Shown: positions 15,389-23,549, numbered from the stretch's first letter. The stretch is 32,431 nucleotides of DNA from Clostridia bacterium (GCA_017428085.1 JAFRRP010000061.1:1-32431), one strand, 5' to 3'. Notes: generated from the letters alone by a model not told the origin. Numbers and translations: made by a program.

Positions 15389-16738
15389 ATGACCGATATC
15401 AGTATCGTACTGGGGCATTCCCCGGTGCTCTATGCCGTGCTTTCCGCCGTCAACATGCTGGCGATCCTGCTGTATGTCATCCTCGGCGCCAACGCTGTGT
15501 TCCGCGTGCAGCCCGGAAGAAACCGGATCCTTTACGCCGCGGCGGGGATCCTTGCGCTGATCGGCGGGGGACTTCGCCCCTTTGCCTTTTCCGCCTCGCT
15601 GAACGCCGTAAGGATCTGGAACGTCTGCACCACGCTGCTTCCTTTCGTCTGCGTCGCGTTCCTGTACCCGAAAAAGTCGATCTTCAAGGCGATGTTGGCG
15701 GCGTTTTCCTATGAATTCGTGGAGGCGGTCAAATACGTGCTCCTGCTGTTGTTCTTCCACTACGATAACGACGACGTCAACGACCCGCTGGAGCTGACGC
15801 TGGAGCTGGCGCTCCATATCGCGGTGCTGCTGTTGCTGCTGTGGCTGACGCTGCGGCGCACAAAAAAGACCATGCAGCCGCTGTCCGTCACCCGCATGGG
15901 GGCGACGCTGTACCTGCTGATCGTGGCAACGCTGGTGGTCTTTACGGTCTCCCTGGCGCTGATGGGTTCGGCGTATACCGAGGAGGCGCACGCCCAGTTC
16001 GCGTTTACGCTGCTCAATATCCCGCTGTTCGCCGCCACGGTGGCCTACGCCGTGTTCTCGCTTTCCAGAAGCAGGCAGCAGGAGCAGAACTATAAACAGC
16101 AGCTGGCCCAGCAGATCCGGCACTACGCCATGATGGAACAGATGAACGAAGACCTGCGCGCCTTCCGTCACGACCTGCCGAAAATGCTGCGCCCGTTCGT
16201 GGCGTACGCCGAGGGCGAGCAGACGGAACAGGCCAAAGAGATCGCGCAGATGCTCAGCAGCTTTACCGCCGCGCAAAGCGTCCGGTATAACACCGGGAAC
16301 TACCGGCTGGATACGGTGCTGTTCTGCCAGCAGCAGATCGCGCAGAAGGATAACATCACCATCAACTGGACCTTCGGCAGCGTATTCCCCGCGGAGGGCA
16401 TCGAGCCCGACGATATCTATACCATTTTCCCCAACGCCCTCGACAACGCCATCGAGGCCTGCCGCAAGCTGGAAAAGCCCTGCGAGATCACCGTCGCCTC
16501 GCGCATCCGCCGCAACGAGGTGCTGGTCACGATCGCCAACCCCGTGGCGCGGCCGGTGAACGCGGTGAACGGCGTCCCGCAGACGGACAAGGCCGATAAG
16601 CGCCTGCACGGCTACGGCTTCCGCAGTATGAAAAAAGCCGCCGCGAAATACGGCGACGACAATCTGGATTTCCTTGTCGAGGACGGCCGGTTTATCCTGC
16701 GCTTCAACCTGAAATTCAAAGAAGATGACGACGCCTGA
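15389..16738 (+). CDS. Sensor histidine kinase, GHKL family
   Basis: A 449-residue kinase. About six hydrophobic segments lie in residues 10-225, giving a membrane sensor without a large external domain. A coiled-coil linker (228-255) leads to the H-box F-R-H-D-L-P-K-M with phosphoacceptor His261. The GHKL ATPase has its N-box at F-P-N-A-L-D-N-A-I-E-A-C (Asn353) and a G-box near residue 408 (HGYGFRSM). This is the AgrC-like class that pairs with LytTR regulators. GGAGG lies upstream of the ATG. The usual Asn after the H-box (RHDxxNH) is replaced by P-K, a small deviation. It presumably phosphorylates the regulator encoded just before it. Confidence 0.93.
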   Translation: MTDISIVLGHSPVLYAVLSAVNMLAILLYVILGANAVFRVQPGRNRILYAAAGILALIGGGLRPFAFSASLNAVRIWNVCTTLLPFVCVAFLYPKKSIFKAMLAAFSYEFVEAVKYVLLLLFFHYDNDDVNDPLELTLELALHIAVLLLLLWLTLRRTKKTMQPLSVTRMGATLYLLIVATLVVFTVSLALMGSAYTEEAHAQFAFTLLNIPLFAATVAYAVFSLSRSRQQEQNYKQQLAQQIRHYAMMEQMNEDLRAFRHDLPKMLRPFVAYAEGEQTEQAKEIAQMLSSFTAAQSVRYNTGNYRLDTVLFCQQQIAQKDNITINWTFGSVFPAEGIEPDDIYTIFPNALDNAIEACRKLEKPCEITVASRIRRNEVLVTIANPVARPVNAVNGVPQTDKADKRLHGYGFRSMKKAAAKYGDDNLDFLVEDGRFILRFNLKFKEDDDA

Positions 16739-16740
16739 CC

Positions 16741-16859
16741 GCGGCGCAATGCGCCGCAGGCGCGAGGTGTCGGGTGGGAGATGCTTTCGTATGCCGGCGG
16801 GATCCCGAGATTTTCAAACCTTAAGCCCGACGCCTCAAGCCTGCGGGCCAACGTCCCGC
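16741..16859. repeat. Intergenic block of nested inverted repeats
   Basis: GCGGCGC-AAT-GCGCCGC (16741-16757) is followed by GAGGTGTCGGG (16764-16774) complementary to CCCGACGCCTC (16826-16836, one wobble), with the palindrome CGGGATCCCG inside (16798-16807), then GCGGG/CCCGC (16843-16859). There is no U-tract. It could be a 3' UTR structure, a small RNA or a dispersed intergenic repeat. Confidence 0.5.
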
Positions 16860-16903
16860 CCGGTCGTTCGTTCCCCGGAAAACGCCGTCTGTTCCCTTTG
16901 ATA

Positions 16904-16931
16904 TTGACATTCGCGGGATTTATGTTAAACT
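16904..16931 (+). promoter_or_regulatory. Promoter of the repeat-protein gene
   Basis: TTGACA (16904-16909), 16-bp spacer, TAAACT (16926-16931). The leader before the ATG at 16998 contains a GC-rich hairpin CGGGGC-GGC-GCCCCG (16949-16963). Confidence 0.75.
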
Positions 16932-16997
16932 GAAACCATCAGGATCGCCGGGGCGGCGCCCCGCGGTCTGCCGATCATAGGAAAAGGAGAAGAAACC

Positions 16998-18728
16998 ATG
17001 ACACGCTCAAAAAAAACGTTATCCGTTTTACTGGCGCTCGTGATGCTGCTTTCGCTGGGCGCGCCGGCGCTGGCGACGGAGGAAGAGCCGGACTATGACT
17101 GGGTCACCATCCCCACCTCTTCCGAGGGGCTGAACGAGGGAGAGTATTATCTGAATCTCTCGTCGATCCTGCTGGCCGATCCGGGCGACCCGCAGAAATC
17201 CAGGGATTATTATGACGCGGCGTGCGCGGGCGCGTGGGAAGCGGATCACGAATACCGTGTGGTCCGTGGTTCGTTTGAGGTGCCCGCCTCCATCAGCGAG
17301 ACTGGGGAAGCCTACACGGAGACGCTGGAAGCGAACCCCTGGATGTATGAGACATACGTCATGCAGGCGGCGCGGCCCAACTGGACGCCGCTGCCCAAAT
17401 CGCCCGAAGGCCTTTCCGAAGGCGCGTACTATATTTCCGTGGAAGAGCTCTTCCAGTTCATCAGCGTCAGCGACGACTCCGTCAAGCAGGTGTACCGCGG
17501 CGCGTCCTATGCCGTCGATCTGGACAGATTTGTGGTGCAGATGACCGCCGAGATCGGCGGCGCGCCGTTCGTGGTGGAATCCAAACAATTCCTGATGGGC
17601 GTGCGGGAGACGGATATCGACTGGATCCCCGTGCATTTTTATACCGATGGTCTTGCCGACGGCGACTGGTACATGGATTTTGAAGAAGAACTGGCGGTCA
17701 TGATGGAACGGGGCATTTACGCGCCCGGCGACACCGACGGCCCGCACATCCGCGCCATGTACGAGCGGCAGGGGCTTGCCAACTCGTATTACGTCAACCC
17801 CGGCAGCGTCCTGTTCCGTTATAAGGTCGAAAACACGCGCACGGCGACCGACGAAAACGGGCAGGAATACACCTACACCACGGAACGGTGGTATCCGCTG
17901 ATGGAGATCGCCTTCCCGGATCCCTCCGCGGTTTACGCGGCCCGATTCGACCGCAGCATCAGGCAGTATCACGCGGTTAACTATACGTGGGATGTGATCC
18001 CGACCTCTGCCGAAGGGCTTGCCCCCGGCGAATGCTATCTGGATTTCACGCATATCCGGGACAACTATTCCGATGAACACAGGCAGCTTGCCGTCGCCAT
18101 GTACAACGAGGGCGAATGGTTCATCGACTACGGGAAAATGGTGCTGAAGGGCTCCATCGACATCCCGCCGGAGCTTTACCCGCACAACCAGCCGTACCAT
18201 ATGATCTACGATCCGTCCACCGTGCTGCTCTCCACGTGCCTGCGGGAGGCCGACGAGGACTGGCGCGAGCTGCCCTACGGCCCGGACGGCCTGAACGAGG
18301 GCGACTGGTATCTGGATACCGACACGTTTATGGCGATCATCGGACGGGACAATACGGAAGCGGAGCGCGACGAGGTGCTGGAGCTGCTGAAACGGCACGT
18401 GGTATTCTCCTATAATCCCAACGGCGTCCATCTGCAGTACCGGTATACGTATACCCAGCTGCCCGATGAGAACGGCACGCCCGTCAGCGGCAGCACGACG
18501 CTTCCGCTCGATCTGGAGCTGAACGAGGACGGCGCGTATCTCTTCGATTACAACGCCCTGCGTTACAGCGTCAAGCAGTACGTCGCCCCCGCCTCTGAAG
18601 ATCCCGAAACGCCCGATCCGTCTTCCGGCAATAACGGCGGCGCAACGGATTTCGGCGCGCGGTTCCGCGCCTTTATCGCTTCGATCCTCAGCTTCTTCCG
18701 CAAGCTCTTCAATCGGTTCTCCGCGTAA
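16998..18728 (+). CDS. Secreted protein of five copies of an unrecognised ~100-residue repeat
   Basis: A 576-residue protein with a signal peptide (to about residue 27). After it come five repeats of roughly 100 residues, each opening with a motif of the form W-x-x-(I/L/V)-P-x-x-x-(E/D)-G-L-x-x-G-(E/D)-x-Y-(L/I/M)-(D/N/S). Examples are WVTIPTSSEGLNEGEYYL, WTPLPKSPEGLSEGAYYI, WIPVHFYTDGLADGDWYM, WDVIPTSAEGLAPGECYL and WRELPYGPDGLNEGDWYL. The repeats are acidic and rich in Tyr/Trp, consistent with small beta-rich surface modules. A Pro/Ser/Gly linker then leads to a basic, aromatic amphipathic tail (AFIASILSFFRKLFNRF), which may associate with the membrane or wall; there is no LPXTG. AAAAGGAGAA precedes the ATG. 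No family is recognised. The neighbouring LytTR system may control it. Confidence 0.75.
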   Translation: MTRSKKTLSVLLALVMLLSLGAPALATEEEPDYDWVTIPTSSEGLNEGEYYLNLSSILLADPGDPQKSRDYYDAACAGAWEADHEYRVVRGSFEVPASISETGEAYTETLEANPWMYETYVMQAARPNWTPLPKSPEGLSEGAYYISVEELFQFISVSDDSVKQVYRGASYAVDLDRFVVQMTAEIGGAPFVVESKQFLMGVRETDIDWIPVHFYTDGLADGDWYMDFEEELAVMMERGIYAPGDTDGPHIRAMYERQGLANSYYVNPGSVLFRYKVENTRTATDENGQEYTYTTERWYPLMEIAFPDPSAVYAARFDRSIRQYHAVNYTWDVIPTSAEGLAPGECYLDFTHIRDNYSDEHRQLAVAMYNEGEWFIDYGKMVLKGSIDIPPELYPHNQPYHMIYDPSTVLLSTCLREADEDWRELPYGPDGLNEGDWYLDTDTFMAIIGRDNTEAERDEVLELLKRHVVFSYNPNGVHLQYRYTYTQLPDENGTPVSGSTTLPLDLELNEDGAYLFDYNALRYSVKQYVAPASEDPETPDPSSGNNGGATDFGARFRAFIASILSFFRKLFNRFSA

Positions 18729-18772
18729 CGGATGTGTAACGTTGCCCGCCGTTTGCTCCGGCGTAAATAAAG

Positions 18773-18806
18773 ACAGCCCTCCGGTCCCGGGGGGCTGTTT
18801 CCTTTT
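18773..18806. terminator. Bidirectional terminator between convergent genes
   Basis: A 12-bp stem (18773-18784 with 18787-18798, one wobble) lies between the repeat-protein gene and sfsA. The plus strand continues TTTCCTTTT and the minus strand CTTTATTT, so both converging units can end here. Confidence 0.8.
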
Positions 18807-18820
18807 CCTGACTTGTTTTT

Positions 18821-19504
18821 TTATTCTGAATGCGGGAAAGGGAAGCTCGTTTCCGGGCGGATCGAAAGGCAGTCCGGCTCCACGAGGCAGGGGAGGAACA
18901 GGACGGTAACTCCCGCCTGCTTCGCGTCAGCCGCCGCCTGCGCGAAAGCGGGATCCGTCGCTGCGTTGGGACGTACCTCGGTAACGTCCTCCGTCTGGAT
19001 CACGAAGGCCAGCACGGCGCGGTATCCTTCGCCCGCGGCCCGGATCAGCTCTCGGATATGCTTCGCGCCGCGCTCGGTGGGAGCATCCGGAAAATATCCC
19101 ACGCCGCCGATTGCCAGCGTGCAGCCCTTGACCTCCATCAGGTACCTTTCGCCGTCTTTCTCCATATAAAAATCAATGCGGGAATCGCCGTAGCGGTGTT
19201 CCGGCACGACCTTATCAAAGCCCTGCGCGCAAAGCCACTCCTTCGCGGCGGCGTTGGGCGCATGGGAATCGATATTGAACAGCGCGCCGGTATCTTTCCG
19301 TACGGCCACCAGGTCGTATTTCGTTTTTCTTCCCGGCGTGTCCGGTGCGGTCAGCCAGACCTCCGCGCCCGGTTTCAGCAGCTCCCGGCACCGTCCCGTG
19401 TTCTTGACGTGTACGGTCTCCGTTTTTCCGCCGACCGCAACGCGGGCGATGAACCGGTTGGGCCGATCAAGGAATGCGGCTGGGGTGACGTTCGGGTACT
19501 TCAC
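18821..19504 (-). CDS. sfsA: SfsA-family protein (sugar fermentation stimulation)
   Basis: A 227-residue protein, the usual length. It shows the family blocks N-T-G-R-C-R-E-L-L, YDLVAV, NIDSHAPN, G-D-S-R-I-D-F, and EVKGCTLAIGG...FPDAPTERG. The fold contains a PD-(D/E)xK nuclease-like core (Asp in SRIDF, Glu and Lys in EVKG). In E. coli it was linked to maltose metabolism as a DNA-binding protein, but its true biochemical role is unsettled. The start is GTG at 19504, inside GTGA, where it overlaps the bcp stop codon by four bases; the longer frame upstream is bcp's shadow. Tight overlap implies translational coupling with bcp. Confidence 0.93.
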   Translation of the reverse strand: MKYPNVTPAAFLDRPNRFIARVAVGGKTETVHVKNTGRCRELLKPGAEVWLTAPDTPGRKTKYDLVAVRKDTGALFNIDSHAPNAAAKEWLCAQGFDKVVPEHRYGDSRIDFYMEKDGERYLMEVKGCTLAIGGVGYFPDAPTERGAKHIRELIRAAGEGYRAVLAFVIQTEDVTEVRPNAATDPAFAQAAADAKQAGVTVLFLPCLVEPDCLSIRPETSFPFPHSE

Positions 19505-19956
19505 GCCAGTTCCGCCAGCATCTGCGCGGGGTTTTCCGCCGCCTTCACCTTGTCGAACGCTTTCACGATCACGCCGTTCTCGTCGATCAGGTAAGTGGTG
19601 CGCACCACGCCCATGGTGACCCTGCCGCAGTTCACCTTTTCCTTCCACACGTCGTAGGCCTCGATGACTGTCCGTTCCGTGTCGGACAGCAGCGGGAAGG
19701 GGAGCCCGTATTTCTCCTCGAACCGCTTGTGGGAAGCGACGGAGTCCTTGCTGACGCCGAGAACGACCGCGCCCTTCTCGCGGAACTGCGGGTACAGCTT
19801 CCCGAAGGCGCAGGCCTGCTTCGTGCAGCCCGCCGTCATATCCTTGGGGTAAAAGTACAGAATTACCTTTTGTCCTCTGTAATCAGAAAGCTTCTTTACG
19901 TCTCCGTTCTGGTCCGGCAACGCGAAATCCGGCGCGTTGGTCCCTATGGCAAGCAT
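19501..19956 (-). CDS. bcp: Thioredoxin-dependent thiol peroxidase (Bcp/PrxQ)
   Basis: A 151-residue peroxiredoxin of the Bcp/PrxQ group, which reduces hydroperoxides with electrons from thioredoxin. The peroxidatic Cys44 sits in F-Y-P-K-D-M-T-A-G-C-T-K-Q-A-C and the likely resolving Cys49 is five residues later, as in E. coli Bcp. The N-terminal APDFALPDQNG and central VVLGVSKDSVASHKRF blocks are typical. GAGAGG stands eight bases before the ATG. It lies 36 bases downstream of the beta-galactosidase stop with no visible terminator, so it may share that transcript; no strong promoter of its own was seen. It overlaps sfsA by four bases. Confidence 0.96.
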   Translation of the reverse strand: MLAIGTNAPDFALPDQNGDVKKLSDYRGQKVILYFYPKDMTAGCTKQACAFGKLYPQFREKGAVVLGVSKDSVASHKRFEEKYGLPFPLLSDTERTVIEAYDVWKEKVNCGRVTMGVVRTTYLIDENGVIVKAFDKVKAAENPAQMLAELA

Positions 19957-19992
19957 TGGTATTCCCTCTCTTTCCTGTATACTGCTATGTTA

Positions 19993-21999
19993 TCAAATCG
20001 TTATCTCTTTCAATACCCGCACGCCGTAGGGCTCTACGGGGACTCTGTCGCAGAAGGTCTCTCCGGTCAGCAGATCGGTCATGCGGCCGCTGATCCGCAG
20101 CGCGGCGGGCTGGCAGGCCGTTTCGCACAGCACAAGCCCTTTGCCCGCGTCCCCCTGCCGGGGGGAGACGTTCAGCGTGCCTTCGGCTTCAAAGGCCGTT
20201 ATCCCCGCGTCCGCCAGCGCCATTGTCAGCAGCCGGTCGGTATCGTCGTCTGTCAACAGCGCGCCGCACAAAATGACTTCGCCCTTGCCGACCTTGTGGC
20301 GGGAGATCAGGGATTTGCCCGTCAGCGCGGAATGGCCGCCCGTGACGGAGGCCAGCCGTTCGCCCCCGTTCAGGGTGTAGAGCTCCGCCCAATTCTTAAC
20401 GGTCAGCGCGTCTCCGTTCTCCCACGCAGTCCGCAATACGGTACCGTCGGTGGGGACGCTGAAATCTAATCTTACGCCCAGCCGGCTTTCCAGCATTCCC
20501 ATGGCGCGGTCCGTGTAGTGCGCGCCGATATCGTTGCGTACGTCCGTCATGGGGCCCGCTACCCATACGCCGCCGTCTTCCACGAACGCGCGGATCTTTT
20601 CCGCCATGTCTCCGTCCTCCAGCGTCATCAGGCAGGGGGAGACCAGCAGCTTGTAACCCTTAAGGGAACGGGCGGCGCCGATCACGTCCGGGCGTGTGCC
20701 GCAGCGCACCAGGGAACGGTGTGCCGCCTGTACGTTGGCGGCGTAGCTGTTGCCGTCAAAGAATTTCTGTTGGTCAAACAGCTGCCAGGATCTGCTTGTA
20801 AAATGCAGCGCCACGGGCGTCGTCACTTTCGTCCCGTTGATAAAATCGGCAGCTTTTTCGAACTCCGCCGCCGTGCGCCGTACTTCGTTGAAGGTGTGCG
20901 TCGGCCTGCCCTCCGGCGACAGAACGGAGCCGTGCAGCAGCTCGTGGCCGGCCCAATGCTGCCGCCACAGCCAGTACATGCAGCATTCCCCGCCCAGCGC
21001 GACGGGCAGCCAGGAATTGACCCGGCAGAACCCTTCCGGCTTCAGGAACTGCCCGATGGCAGTGGAACCGTTCCACGTGGTCGCCGTTTCCGTGTTCCAG
21101 AAGGGGCGTTCCTTCAACGGCCGCATGAAATCGAACCAGAACACCGCGTCGGACAGGTTTTCCGGCGTGTTGTAATGGTTGAACATCACCACGTCCAACT
21201 TGGCGCAGGTCGTTTCGTAGTCCATGGCGTTGGTGGGCATCATGTCCGTGCCGACGGGCGCTTTCGTATATTGCCGCAGGATCTCCGCCTGCCGGTGGAG
21301 AAACGCCATATCCGCTTCGTAATGGGCGGCGGCCCATTCGTATTTCAGATGCGGGTTATGCCACGCGTTCAGGTCGCCCGGCACCTGATCGAACCGGTCG
21401 TAGGCCTGGCTGAACAGGTTCAGGCCCCAGCGGGCGTTCAGGTTTTCCACCGTGCCGTATTCCCGTTCCAGCCGCGCGTGATAGGCCTGCATGCAGTATT
21501 CGCAGGTGCAGCCCGTGCCCCAGGAAAGGATCTCGTTGTCCAGCTGCCAGCCGATGACGTTGGGATCGCCTCCGAACTCTTTTCCCATGGCGTGTACGAT
21601 GCCGTCGCAGGCGGCCAGATAATGCGGGTTGTTGGAGCAGCAGTGCCGCCGCCCGCCGTGCTGGGCGCGGACGCCGTTTTCGTGCAGGACGAACACATCG
21701 GGGTGCGCCTCTCCCAGCCATACGGGGGGCGTGGCGGTGGGGGTGCCCAGTACCACGGCGATCCCCGCTTCCCCCAGCGCGTCCACCACCCGGTGGAGCC
21801 AGCCGAACTCATATCGTCCCGGCGTCGGCTCCATTTTGCGCCACGCGAACTCCCCGACGCGGGCGCAGGCGATCCCCGCCTCTTTCATCATCTTCACGTC
21901 GCGGGCAAGCCGGTCGTCCGGCCAGTCCTCCGGGTAATAGGCGCATCCCAGAAAAGGCGTTTTCACGGCTGCCTGATCCGCTTTTTTTCCGCTGTTCAT
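19993..21999 (-). CDS. GH42 beta-galactosidase
   Basis: A cytoplasmic enzyme of 668 residues with no signal peptide; the family hydrolyses short beta-galactosides. The barrel begins G-C-A-Y-Y-P-E-D-W. The acid/base is Glu156 in W-Q-L-D-N-E-I and the nucleophile is probably Glu304 in P-F-W-N-T-E-T-A. Cys120/121 (RRHCCSNN), Cys164, Cys166 and Cys169 (CTCEYC) match the structural zinc site of GH42. Later parts fit the trimerisation and C-terminal beta domains. GGAGGG precedes the ATG. The gene heads a likely galactosidase-bcp-sfsA transcript. The sequence around the nucleophile differs from the usual M-E-x-x-P form, so substrate range may differ. Confidence 0.93.
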   Translation of the reverse strand: MNSGKKADQAAVKTPFLGCAYYPEDWPDDRLARDVKMMKEAGIACARVGEFAWRKMEPTPGRYEFGWLHRVVDALGEAGIAVVLGTPTATPPVWLGEAHPDVFVLHENGVRAQHGGRRHCCSNNPHYLAACDGIVHAMGKEFGGDPNVIGWQLDNEILSWGTGCTCEYCMQAYHARLEREYGTVENLNARWGLNLFSQAYDRFDQVPGDLNAWHNPHLKYEWAAAHYEADMAFLHRQAEILRQYTKAPVGTDMMPTNAMDYETTCAKLDVVMFNHYNTPENLSDAVFWFDFMRPLKERPFWNTETATTWNGSTAIGQFLKPEGFCRVNSWLPVALGGECCMYWLWRQHWAGHELLHGSVLSPEGRPTHTFNEVRRTAAEFEKAADFINGTKVTTPVALHFTSRSWQLFDQQKFFDGNSYAANVQAAHRSLVRCGTRPDVIGAARSLKGYKLLVSPCLMTLEDGDMAEKIRAFVEDGGVWVAGPMTDVRNDIGAHYTDRAMGMLESRLGVRLDFSVPTDGTVLRTAWENGDALTVKNWAELYTLNGGERLASVTGGHSALTGKSLISRHKVGKGEVILCGALLTDDDTDRLLTMALADAGITAFEAEGTLNVSPRQGDAGKGLVLCETACQPAALRISGRMTDLLTGETFCDRVPVEPYGVRVLKEITI

Positions 22000-22034
22000 C
22001 TGCGCAGTCCCTCCGTTGGTCGTCGTTTATCTCC

Positions 22035-22063
22035 ATCGTACACCAAATCCGCGAAAAAAACAA
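22035..22063 (-). promoter_or_regulatory. Promoter of the beta-galactosidase gene
   Basis: Minus-strand TTGTTT (22063-22058), 17-bp spacer, TACGAT (22040-22035), 36 bases before the ATG. Confidence 0.6.
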
Positions 22064-22113
22064 GAAAAACAAAGCCGATCGTTGATTTATTTCGTTTGAT
22101 TTTACGCTTTTGC

Positions 22114-22142
22114 TTGCGTTTGCGCGCGCGTCATGATAAGAT
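22114..22142 (+). promoter_or_regulatory. Possible promoter of the serine hydrolase gene
   Basis: TTGCGT, 17-bp spacer, TAAGAT. The match is moderate. The leader to the ATG at 22288 is about 140 bases and holds a small GGTC/GACC hairpin followed by seven T, which might attenuate. Confidence 0.35.
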
Positions 22143-22287
22143 GGACGTCAGGAGACGTACCCTGCGCCAAGCGGAAAGGTCGTCCGACCTGTCAATGATT
22201 TTTTTGCGGTCCTTCGATCGCCGCCTGCATCAAACGCCCGGCGTATCGGCGCGGGCGAACCGGAGGATAGAAACGAAAGGAGATACT

Positions 22288-23148
22288 ATGAGCCGTTTTT
22301 TGGAAGAGCTGGCCGCGTTTGCGAAACAGCAGCCCTTCCCGGTGTTCCGCTTCGCGGAGATCGTGGGAGACGATGAACCCGAAACCGTTGATTTCGTTCA
22401 GACAAACCGCTGTCAGAACGTGTATTCCGTCGCCAAGCTGTTCGGCGTGACCGCCGTCGGCATTCTGTGGGACAGGGGGCTTGTCCGATTGGAGGACAAG
22501 GTCTGCGATATCCTTTCCGACGAGCTGCCGGAGACCGGCATGGACCCCCGCTGGAAGAACGTCACCGTGGAGATGGCGCTTTCTCACCGGGCGGGGCTGC
22601 CCGGCGGCTTCCTCGATATCGACGTGCTTCCCGCCAAAACCTTCGGCGAGGATTATCTGCATTATATGTTGACCTACCCGCTGGCGTACGACCCCGGAAC
22701 CGAGGCGCGCTATTCCGACGGCGCTTACTACCTGATCTCCCGGATCGTTGAAAAGGTCTCCGGCCTGCCGCTGGACGACTTCATCTGGAGGGAGATCGGT
22801 GTGCCGCTGGCCTTTGAGGAGCTGGCGTGGAGCCACTGCCCGCAGGGCCACGCCATGGGCGCGACCGGCTTATATCTCTCCGCGGCGGACATGGCGAAGC
22901 TGGGGGCGCTGTACCTGGGCGGCGGACAGTATCAGGGCCATCGCGTCTTTTCGGTGGCGTGGCGGGATCTTGCCGTGGAAAAGCATTTCTCCCTCGACCC
23001 GCACCGCACCGGCAAATACTACGCCAAGGGCGGCATGAACGGGCAGAAGCTCTACGTGATCCCGTGCCAGAACCGCGTCGTCGCCATGCAGTCCTACGGC
23101 GGCAACACCGAGGTCATCGGGGACTGGATCGCGGCGTATCAGTCGTAA
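22288..23148 (+). CDS. Serine hydrolase, beta-lactamase (class C / PBP4-like) family
   Basis: The ATG at 22288, eight bases after AAAGGAG, begins a 286-residue protein; the frame is open far upstream only as an antisense shadow of the beta-galactosidase gene. The S-x-x-K motif is S-V-A-K (Ser47, Lys50). The second motif is Y-S-D (142-144) where Y-x-N is usual. G-H-A-M-G-A-T-G-L and a late GGNTE segment follow the family layout. There is no signal peptide, so the enzyme looks cytoplasmic and is more likely an esterase or peptidase than a resistance beta-lactamase. The stop codon TAA lies within the first heptamer of the repeat array that starts at 23141, so the last residues Q-S are encoded by repeat sequence. 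Confidence 0.88.
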   Translation: MSRFLEELAAFAKQQPFPVFRFAEIVGDDEPETVDFVQTNRCQNVYSVAKLFGVTAVGILWDRGLVRLEDKVCDILSDELPETGMDPRWKNVTVEMALSHRAGLPGGFLDIDVLPAKTFGEDYLHYMLTYPLAYDPGTEARYSDGAYYLISRIVEKVSGLPLDDFIWREIGVPLAFEELAWSHCPQGHAMGATGLYLSAADMAKLGALYLGGGQYQGHRVFSVAWRDLAVEKHFSLDPHRTGKYYAKGGMNGQKLYVIPCQNRVVAMQSYGGNTEVIGDWIAAYQS

Positions 23149-23290
23149 GTCGCGTATCGCGGCGCCTCAGTGCCGCTATCGTCGTAAGTCGCAAGTGTGT
23201 AGCGCGGCGCCTCAGTGCCGCTATAGTCGCAAGTCGCAAGTGTGTAGCGCGGCACCTCAGTGCCGCTATAGTCGTAAGTCGTAAGTCGTA
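23141..23290. repeat. Composite repeat array: heptamers plus a 22-bp palindromic unit
   Basis: Two exact-length 45-bp units (23180-23224, 23225-23269) and a shortened first copy (23141-23179) each join heptamers (AGTCGTA, AGTCGCA, AGTGTGT) to AGCGCGGCRC…AGTGCCGCT. A tail of three AGTCGTA heptamers (23270-23290) follows. The palindromic part can fold as GCGGCRC-CTCA-GTGCCGC. The array overlaps the end of the serine hydrolase gene. Confidence 0.9.
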
Positions 23291-23336
23291 AGAATCCCTC
23301 CGGGCGGCCTTGTGAGAAGCGCACGGAAAAAGAGAT

Positions 23337-23416
23337 AAAAAAAGAAGCCCGCAAGAGGACAACGCAGTCGGTCCGCTCAAAGACGGTCTCGGGTCTGCTC
23401 ACAGATGCGGGTTTCC
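23337..23416 (-). ncRNA. Candidate ~80-nt structured RNA with own promoter and U-tract
   Basis: On the minus strand AAACCCGCA (23414-23406) pairs with TGCGGGCTT (23353-23345), enclosing about 50 bases that can form further stems: TCTG-TGAG-CAGA, AGAC…GTCT and GGAC…GTCC. The closing stem is followed by CTTTTTTT. A promoter lies at the right distance upstream. It is not a tRNA: there is no T-arm sequence and no CCA. It may be a small RNA gene, or a branched terminator for the fhs operon, whose last gene ends at 23550. It is not assigned to a known family. Confidence 0.55.
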
Positions 23417-23422
23417 GTAATT

Positions 23423-23451
23423 TTCTTACAACCTGCGCCAACAAATGTCAA
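23423..23451 (-). promoter_or_regulatory. Promoter of the candidate small RNA
   Basis: Minus-strand perfect TTGACA (23451-23446), 17-bp spacer, TAAGAA (23428-23423). The predicted start is about 23416, just before the closing stem of the RNA. Confidence 0.5.
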
Positions 23452-23500
23452 TATGGAATGGCGGCGAACCTGACGGCGCGTCGCCCTTCACAATACCGTA

Positions 23501-23525
23501 CCCCGCCTTGCAGCGCAAGGCGGGG
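23501..23525. other. Strong GC-rich hairpin after fhs
   Basis: CCCCGCCTTG pairs with CAAGGCGGGG around CAGCG: a perfect 10-bp stem 25 bases beyond the fhs stop. There is no U-tract on either strand. It probably stabilises the mRNA 3' end or pauses polymerase. Confidence 0.6.
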
Positions 23526-23549
23526 TGCTGTTGATATAATAAGAAATAA

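Noticed and set aside
14676..16738. A complete agr quorum-sensing locus
   Set aside because: Only regulator and kinase are present; no AgrB-like protease or AgrD-like peptide frame was found between 13.8 and 17 kb.
20518..22287. N-terminal extension of the serine hydrolase
   Set aside because: The upstream open frame is antisense to the beta-galactosidase gene; the ATG at 22288 has AAAGGAG and begins the family-like sequence.
23141..23290. CRISPR array
   Set aside because: The units are contiguous tandem repeats without unique spacers, and there are no cas genes.
23337..23416. tRNA or tRNA-like gene
   Set aside because: The closing stem and length are suggestive, but there is no T-arm consensus, no anticodon arm at the right place and no CCA.
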